Below, in pieces: positions 57,521 to 64,000 of a stretch of 64,000 nt of DNA (position 1 is the first letter of the stretch; every line of letters starts with the position of its first letter). This stretch comes from Calycina herbarum (taxonomy: Eukaryota > Ascomycota > Leotiomycetes > Helotiales > Pezizellaceae). A model generated the notes under the pieces. That model searched no databases. It was not told the DNA's origin and saw nothing but the letters and a program-made list of their open reading frames with translations. Made by a program: the position numbers and the translations under genes. The stretch lies in NCBI GenBank assembly GCA_001414485.1, contig LLEY01000014.1, positions 248,001-312,000 on the forward strand, given 5' to 3'.

Positions 57521-58147
57521 GTGCAACAAGAGGATAGCCAAGTTCCACTTCACTGCGCTGGTTTATCAGAGCGCAGCTCTGATAGACTCGCTATAGCCTC
57601 CCTACTTTGCGGAACCAACAACAATGTTCACATCAATGTTCAGGATGTAGATGGACGACCCCCCTTGTTTGGAGAAAAAGTGGCTTTGCTATGGCACCAT
57701 AGAAAAGAAGAATTTGTCTGTGAAAAGTTATTTGGGAAAGTACCTCAAGTCAAAGGAGCAATTTCAGGAGTCCAAGGAAACAGAATATGGGCAATTTGGA
57801 CACACCGGTTTTATGAAGATCCTAAATCGGAAACAGATGCAAATACTCTGTATATCCTACGATTTGTGGTTGAGAATACGGAAACTAGCGGCGAGAAAAA
57901 ACGGTTGCAAATACAACAGATGAAGGAAATCATCGGAGCGGCGCAAGAGGAAGCTGGGAAATGGGATTTATCTCGTGTGGTATTGTGAGATCCCTCTGAA
58001 TTTGTTCGAGACCTGGTTGTCCGAGGGGAAATAAAGTATCGGGCAGTACAACGAGAAATGGAAAGTATTGCTAGTCTCATGTGGTATGGAGAAGGAAGCG
58101 CAGAAGAGGTGGATTGGATTGGCAATGAGAAATATGCTTGGTGTTGA
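57521..58147 (+). pseudogene. Second LYC1-like copy, C-terminal part only, with an in-frame TGA
   Basis: The frame encodes EEFVCEKLFGKVPQVKGAIS, then IWAIWTHRFYEDPKSETDAN, TLYILRFVVENTE and GAAQEEAGKWDLSRVVL; TGA follows at 57986-57988. The same frame continues plausibly (DPSEFVRDLVV, MWYGEGSAEEVDWIGNEKYA) to a stop at 58145-58147. The family has Trp before DPS, so TGG to TGA explains the break. The N-terminal acetyl-CoA-binding part is absent. It is a diverged inverted relative of the minus-strand copy 60 bp away. Confidence 0.6.
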
Positions 58148-58344
58148 GCAGTAGGTTGTATCTAAACCCTTTCCACAACTTCGACAAATGAAACGAAAAT
58201 GGTAAAGGGTGTGTCCTAACCTGGTTTCAATCTCATAACCTCGAGCCCTTCGAAATGGGCGACATCTAGGGACACCTGCACTACAGGTAACTTCGCTCCA
58301 GTATGTAATATACCAAGGACGTTTCTGCCAAATACTTCTCCATC

Positions 58345-59056
58345 CTACAGCCTTCTGGATTCAGCCATTGATTGAATCAAGGAAACAACAATGCCCTTGC
58401 CCTTCTCGATATCCTTTTCCCCATTGAGTGGGGGAAGATGCATAAATACCACCGCCTTATTCACACCCCCCTTTTTCCAGTAATGCTCCAAGCTTGTGTA
58501 ATACACAAAGCCGCAAACATAACTTCCAACGTCATCACTCAATCTGGCATCTATTCCTTTCCCAACCCCTTTCTTCCATTTCGCAACAACGTCTTCGAAG
58601 TCGAGATTTGATTCTAGACGTGCCGGACTTTTCCCCCAAAGCTTCTTCGTTTCGACCTTTGTAAAGACTTTGCGTGATACGTCGGGGTATTGGTGGTATC
58701 CTTCCCTCTCGGCGCCCTTCTCTATTGCGAAATAGTGCCTGTCCACTGCCAACCCAATATGTAGGACGATATCCGGATCGTATTGTTCGAGAAGAGGTGG
58801 GACGACAGTTGCAAGGTCATGATATGCGGCTTTGAGGCCCTCCTGGTGGGCTATGATTTTAATGTTCATGCCCTTCCATTGTATTGCTGACGGAAGTCGA
58901 GAGACGATTTCCCAGGATGGATTTGTTTTGATATCGAGAAATGCCTGTCAAGGTCAGTGATTTGCGCCTGCGGCAGAGGGTAGGAAATCATACCCCGAAG
59001 CCTGTCACAAGAACAGTTATCTGGTTCGGGTCTTCCTCCACCTCGTTTCCTGCCAT
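58345..59056 (-). CDS. Pyroglutamyl-peptidase I-like cysteine peptidase
   Basis: Peptidase family C15, removing N-terminal pyroglutamate in the cytosol. Exons 58994-59056 and 58345-58944 join in phase (TGFG|AFLDIKTNPSW) giving 220 residues, the usual size. The conserved start ITVLVTGFGAF, the substrate-binding DIVLHIGLA, the catalytic Cys165 in YVCGFVYYTSLEHYW and the His in VVFMHLPP are all visible, as is an acidic residue in HYFAIEKGAEREGYH for the triad. The gene appears intact. It lies within the putative metabolite region but may be an unrelated neighbour. Confidence 0.85.
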
Positions 59057-60264
59057 ATTGATATGTGCCTGTGGTCTTTACGAGAGCTCATGAGGGGTTT
59101 GGTTCGTGATGTAAGCGCGAGCTGCTAACCCCAAGCAGGTTCACGGCATGCTGCTGTTGTTTCAAATTCCCTGACAACTTACTGTACAGTTATATAATTA
59201 CCTTGACTAACAGACGCCTAAGACAAGCCACCAGAGGGTTGTCGTTAGCAAGTATCGTTGCTTTCGCGGTGAGATTTTGAGAGATAGGCAAGCTTGACAC
59301 GGAAGCGCTGGACAGTACAGGGAGCATCAGAAACAGGCTGTGTAGGAAAATTTTGAGGCACAGGCCGCCCTACAAAAACTCACCCACACGACCACCTCAT
59401 ACTACATAGAGCTGAATAATGCCGTGAAAAATATAAGAAAAGTCTAGAAGGAATCCCTAAATATTCTGTGATATATCTACAGAGTTTAGGAAATTTTGAA
59501 GAAGTGGTTGTGATGTTGAAAGGGGATATATTTGCGCTGTGCAGCTGGATAGTCGGCTGGTGTTCGGGCTACCAGATTGCGCCCGATGCACTGTCAGGCC
59601 CGAGAAGCTGCCCGAAGCTGTCTATCTCCTGGTACGGACGTTGAAAAGCAGCAGCGACATTTCTTCCAACTTTTCTCGATGCTCCAACTCTATAGCAGAA
59701 TTTAGAGTGTTAACCTAGATACTTAGGACAATTGAAGTTGATTGTTCCAAGTTTATAGGTTGATACTTTGAATTCTTCTAAATAGAGAAAACTTTCTAAA
59801 TTATCCTCAGAGGTTGGAACGACTGGTTATTTACCGCGAGACTAATTCATCCAAGCTCAGTGTCACTTCACCAGCAAGTCTTGCAAGTTCACTTCGAGAA
59901 ATTCAGCTGCTCTTTTCTCATTTCGACTTGGTAGGAATATCCTGCCCTTTCTGCCTCCCTGGTTTCATACATACTCATTCAGTTTGGAAGGGGTGCCTTT
60001 CAACTAACTGCTGCCTTTCTCACAATCCGACATTCTGGAGAGCATGGTGCTATTTACAATGGTTGGAAGTCGTGTAGTCGATTATTCTTCTTACATCGAG
60101 ATTCTCTCTTTGTAAATAGACCCAACAGAATGTGTTGTACGTAAATCAATCCAACAACTGCCCATTTTACCGGTTGGGATCGACTTCGATTCCGACCTAC
60201 TTCAAAGAACGCGAGATACTCCTCTTCCTTCTTACCATTCCCATTACGCTTCAACCAGAACACC
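59057..60264. other. Intergenic region between divergent genes
   Basis: Between the pyroglutamyl peptidase (minus) and the carboxylesterase (plus). An AT-rich block lies at about 59690-59820. No gene seen. It likely holds both promoters. Confidence 0.4.
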
Positions 60265-62309
60265 ATGAAGTTATCTCAACACTCCCTTACTATCACTGCC
60301 TTCGGCTTCACAGCCATCTGGGCGGAGCCATTAGTATTGATTGAAAAGACTGGGGTAACATATCACGGAACTGTGTCAGATTCCGTTGAACAATTTCAAA
60401 ACATCAGATTTGCCCATGAGACTTCAGGAAAGCGACGTTTTTCTCCCCCAGAGCCATATATACCCCCCAAGAACACGATCATCGATGCGAAATCACCTGG
60501 GGCTTCTTGCCCTCAACACCAGGCCGCGATGCCACCATTCTTCGACGAGACGACAGATATGAGTGAAGACTGCCTCAACCTTCGAATAGCACGACCAGCA
60601 GGTTTAGATTTGACACGAGAAAGCAAGCTACCTGTTGTTGTATGGATCCATGGTGGAGGTGTTGTCAAAGGTTCGGCTTACGACGCTCATACTGATCCAC
60701 ATAATCTGGTAAAATTGTCCTTCACAGACGGAAAGCCAATTATATTTGCGGCAATCAATTATCGACTCTCAATCTTTGGATTTGCACGACTTCCTATCTT
60801 GAAAAATCAAAAATCTTTGAACGTTGGAATGAGAGACCAGCGTTTGGCACTGGAGTGGATCAAAGCCAATATCCAGGACTTTGGAGGCGACCCAGACCGT
60901 GTCACAGTTTATGGATTGAGTGCCGGAGGGACTTTCATCTCTCTGCATACTATGGCATACGGAGGCAAGGAGGGAGTCCCCTTTCAACAAGCTTGGATTA
61001 TGTCGGGTCCTCCTGGAACAGCTCTGAATATGACAAGCGAGGTGACAGCTTTGCACACAACTGCTGTAGGAGAAGAACTGGGGTGTGTTGACTTGTCGGA
61101 TTCCCAATTGCTCGATTGTCTACGATCTGTTCCAATGCTGAAGCTTCTTCAGACTGCACTTCAATATTCAGTTTCAAATTTTCCACCCGCGGGCTGTATG
61201 CTACTTTTTTTTATATTTCTTTTCCCACTCCCTGTTTTCAATTTTGGAGAGGAAGTTCACTTCTTCTCTTAGTTCGACGAGTAAGTCGAGTGCTAACATT
61301 TTACAGTGTTTACATTCATTCCGTCTGTCGATGGTGATTTTATGCCGGATAGCCAGTCAAACTTGGTTCGCTCAGGTAAATTTGTAAAAGGTCAGTGGAT
61401 GATTTCCTTTTCGTACCGAGTACTCACTGTCGTATAGGTATTCGCATGATATTTGGATGGACCCAAGATGACGGTGCCATGAATGCCGGTCCAGGTCACC
61501 TGATCCAAAGGGAAGAAGACATGGTTGAGTCTTTGAAGAAGTTCTCACAAGCTTTGACAGCAGACCACCTTTCAAAAATCTTCTCCCTGTATCCTGTAAC
61601 ATCCTTCCAGCAAGAGTTGAGCAACTACCAAGCTCGAAAGACAGCTCAAGGTCCCGAAATATCAGTCCATTTTTTTCGACTTTCGCGAATATTAAGAGAC
61701 CTCCTTTTCACATGCTCCTCCATCAATTATGGCTACGAGATGGCCAAACAGACGCGAACTACGATAAATCCAGACTTCAATGCTGCTTGGCTCTATTCCT
61801 TAAACCAGAGTGTTTTGACGCCTATATTCCAAGGAGCCGGGATGCCTTATATCGGTGTCGCCCATGGATCGGATACGAACTACATCTTCAACGGAGTTTT
61901 CCCTGAAGGCGACATGTCCAAAGAAGACAAAGCTTTGTCGGAGAGGCTTTCAAGAAGTTTGATCAATTTTGCATATACTGGAAAACCCATCTCGAATACA
62001 AAAACCGGAAAACAGTTCGAAGCTTGGCTGGAAGCCTTTGGAAATGGAATAGAAATTCCCAATTTGGATAGCTTTAATCTCCAAGTTATTGGAGGTCCAT
62101 TTGGTACAGGTTCTGTTGTGGTAACAAATGAAAACGGAGACGAGGATACAGGTTATATTGGGGCTGATTTGGATCCGCAGAATATTCTGAAATATGGTTC
62201 CTTTGAAAGCTCGACATCTTCACATGAAGCTGTTCGCTTGGTTATAGAAGAGAATCTTTTCGAAAGATGTGCGTATATTGAAAGTTTGTCAGAGACACTT
62301 GGAGTATAG
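60265..62309 (+). CDS. Secreted type-B carboxylesterase/lipase
   Basis: Alpha/beta hydrolase of the carboxylesterase type-B family, 628 residues. Exons 60265-61195, 61307-61390 and 61438-62309 join in phase. A signal peptide leads (MKLSQHSLTITAFGFTAIWA). Then: VTYHGTVSDSVEQFQNIRFA, SEDCLNLRIARPAG, the oxyanion loop WIHGGGVVKGSA, and the nucleophile elbow YGLSAGG with Ser219. Later come VDGDFMPDS, FGWTQDDGAMNAG and the His region YIGVAHGSDTNYIFNGVF. The enzyme probably cleaves or forms carboxylic esters outside the cell; fungal members also occur in polyketide clusters. It converges on the FSH1-type hydrolase with only 77 bp between stops. Confidence 0.88.
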
Positions 62310-62386
62310 GGAATGATGGGAAGAAGAGCATATGGGACAAATTTCCTTCTTAGCTCCACATCTCTAAAGCACACGAATTATCATAG

Positions 62387-63311
62387 TCAATACAAACGAG
62401 ATTCATCGATGACACACTCCACAGCGACCTTGGCAGCTTTGATCTCGCCCTTAGTTCTAGGCAACTCGTGACCTCCACCGTGTATAACCCCTTTCACCAC
62501 TTTCCCAGCACACATCTTCTGCAACAACCTTGCGCTCACATTGAACGGATCCTCAGAACTATATATATGGGCGGTGGGAATGGTAATTCGTCGCGCCAAT
62601 AAGTCGGGATGGAAAGGTCGCGGATACTGGTCTGGACTCAGTTCCGTGTAATCTACTCGTCCAGCCAAACCTGTACGGTTCGCCGTTTTCAAGGCAGCCG
62701 AAAAGTCAAGGACGACGGAAGGAGAGAATCCTAATGGGGCGCTCTGGAGTTCGAGAAGTTCAAGGGTTTTTTGATTCATCCCGGTTTTCGAGGAAGCTCT
62801 GGCCTTTGTGGATTCGGCGGCAAAAGCAATTGCTGCATCTTGTTGGAAGGAATAGTCCGATGAGAACGCAAAATAGGAAGAGAAAAAAACCGCGAATTTG
62901 AAAGGGGGTGCGGTATCCGGGTGGTCAATTGCATGCTGGAGGAGGAGTGAAGCGGCGACTGTAGCGCCTTGGCTGAATCCAAGCACGCCATCGAATGGAC
63001 CTTCTTCGGCTATGATTTCGTTGATGAGATCGTGCGCTTGAGGAATTTCATCAGGGTGAGGTGTTTTGAAGTAACAGTAGCAAGGGCCAGAAAAGTAATC
63101 TTGGACTCCTATGCTGAGTGTTAGATCATTGTCATTTCTCGGAGAGGACAAAGTCGCGAAAAAAAAACTAGCCTGGCGCTGGTGCTGATTCCACCTCCCC
63201 CAAAACAAAATTATATTCATAAGTGCCGCTTAGTTCTTCGCAGAAACCCTCCAGTTGTTTCTTGAAAATGTCACCCGAGATACCATAACCATGAAGACAA
63301 AGTATCTTCAT
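62387..63311 (-). CDS. FSH1-family serine hydrolase
   Basis: Alpha/beta hydrolase of the FSH1 family, 286 residues. Exon 1 (63173-63311) starts MKILCLHGYGISGDIFKKQL and contains EYNFVLGEVESAPAPG; exon 2 (62387-63108) holds FDGVLGFSQGATVAASLLLQ with the nucleophile Ser92, then FKFAVFFSS, an Asp region in IPTAHIYSSEDPF and the closing His in GGGHELPR. The intron has a GC donor (GCTAGT) and a CATAG acceptor; no GT donor closes the phase. In fungal polyketide clusters such hydrolases often release or edit the chain of a synthase lacking its own thioesterase, which fits the neighbouring ACP-ending synthase. Confidence 0.87.
63108..63173 (-). other. Probable GC-AG intron of the FSH1-family gene
   Basis: The exon ends CCAG and the intron starts GCTAGT, with a CATAG acceptor at 63109-63110. 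The join restores APAPG|VQDYFSG without a frame break. The intron proper spans 63109-63172. Confidence 0.6.
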
Positions 63312-63743
63312 CTTGCTTTTGAGACGTTAATTCTTTGCCTCGGATAAGCCACGTGGGTTGGACGATGAGATAAGATGGGAACTCTGAATACTCAATTCTG
63401 AGTTGACTATAATCTGGCTCATTTCTTCAACGAGGATTAGGTTCGGGACTTATATACCTATGCTTACTGTGGCTGTGGCGTGGTAGGCGCTAGATTTGAA
63501 TCAAGGTCCCCCTCTGGTCGCATATGCACCTAATCCTGGTTCTATTGTGCTTCAAACCTTGCTCATCAAATAGGCAGTCATCATCATGGTTTCTGATTCG
63601 TTAAATAGCATTTAATCACAGGTTTGGGCAGGTATGTGTCAAGTGTTGGGTCATAACGAAGACTCGCTAAGATAGGGGCATTCCACGTGATAGGTCAAAC
63701 ATGAAAATTGAAGCCTTAACTAATGAAACAACCCATCGTTCTG

Positions 63744-64000
63744 CTAAGATGGAGCCTGTCCTTCTAATCCTTCTCCTGCTTGGTTGCCCTGCTTCAAAAC
63801 TTGTGCAATCAGTTTGCTCTTTTCTCCAAGTTTGAGGGCCAAAGCCGAGATCGGAATCTGGCTTAAAAGATCGAAAACAGTCACATCTGCTTTCAGTTCT
63901 CGGAAAATCCAGTTCCGCACTTCTACAGCAACCAAGGAGTCCACTATTTATTGTTAGTCACGATTTCTAGTTACACAAGGGATACACTATAGATAAACTT
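63744..64000 (-). CDS. Polyketide synthase, C-terminal acyl carrier domain (partial)
   Basis: Only the end of the gene lies in the window. The last exon (63744-63943) encodes MDSLVAVEVRNWIFRELKAD, then VFDLLSQIPISALALKL and a short Gly/Gln-rich tail. This is an acyl carrier protein: the Ser of DSL carries phosphopantetheine, and VAVEVRNWIFRELKAD with the LL..I..LA helix is typical of fungal reducing polyketide synthases. A 44-bp intron (63944-63987) precedes it, with a possible end of the previous exon at 63988-64000. No thioesterase or reductase follows the ACP, so product release probably needs a separate enzyme, such as the adjacent FSH1-family hydrolase. Confidence 0.85.

Noticed and set aside
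58211..58275. tRNA-like stretch with GTGTCC at one end and GGACAC at the other
   Set aside because: The ends pair over six bases at tRNA-like spacing, but no D arm, anticodon stem or T loop forms in between.

Overview
The window is nuclear DNA of a filamentous ascomycete. Genes are broken by many short introns (mostly 44 to 110 bp, GT..AG, with CTAAC-type branch sites just upstream of the acceptor). They encode fungal-specific families: a Zn2Cys6 regulator, F-box, BTB, MYND, FSH1-type hydrolase and polyketide synthase. AT-rich islands carry decayed transposons whose reading frames are closed mostly by TAG, TAA and TGA codons, the pattern expected from repeat-induced point mutation (RIP). A Leotiomycete-like fungus is my guess; the sequence alone does not prove it.

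Left part (1-46 kb) is mostly housekeeping. Two head-to-head SET-domain genes, each carrying one disabling lesion, flank a small AT-rich island. They are followed by a FacB/Cat8-type regulator of acetate and C2 metabolism with a long leader region, a cupin protein, COX11, an F-box/Cys-rich protein, a gag relic, CTR9 (Paf1 complex), a MYND protein, a mitochondrial phosphate carrier, a DJ-1/PfpI protein, two weak BTB genes, a HAD phosphatase, a glycosyltransferase, an intron-containing tRNA-Ile(AAU), BUD21/UTP16, a mitochondrial repeat protein, NC2-alpha (BUR6), a small unrecognised gene visible only after splicing, and a small protein with a C-terminal membrane anchor.

Middle part (46.5-51.5 kb) is an AT-rich transposon graveyard. 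A cytochrome P450 fossil is split by two roughly 500-bp inverted-repeat elements. Beside it lies a 2.59-kb element with 36-bp terminal inverted repeats, flanking TA dinucleotides, and a decayed transposase that looks like a retroviral/Ty3-type integrase instead of a classical cut-and-paste transposase.

Right part (53-64 kb) looks like the edge of a secondary-metabolite region: an intact P450, a decayed rhodopsin-like membrane protein, two decayed LYC1-like acetyltransferase copies in opposite orientation, a pyroglutamyl peptidase, a secreted type-B carboxylesterase, an FSH1-family serine hydrolase (with a probable GC-AG intron), and, running off the window, the ACP-bearing C terminus of a polyketide synthase. 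A working hypothesis is that the P450, esterase and hydrolase tailor or release the product of that synthase.
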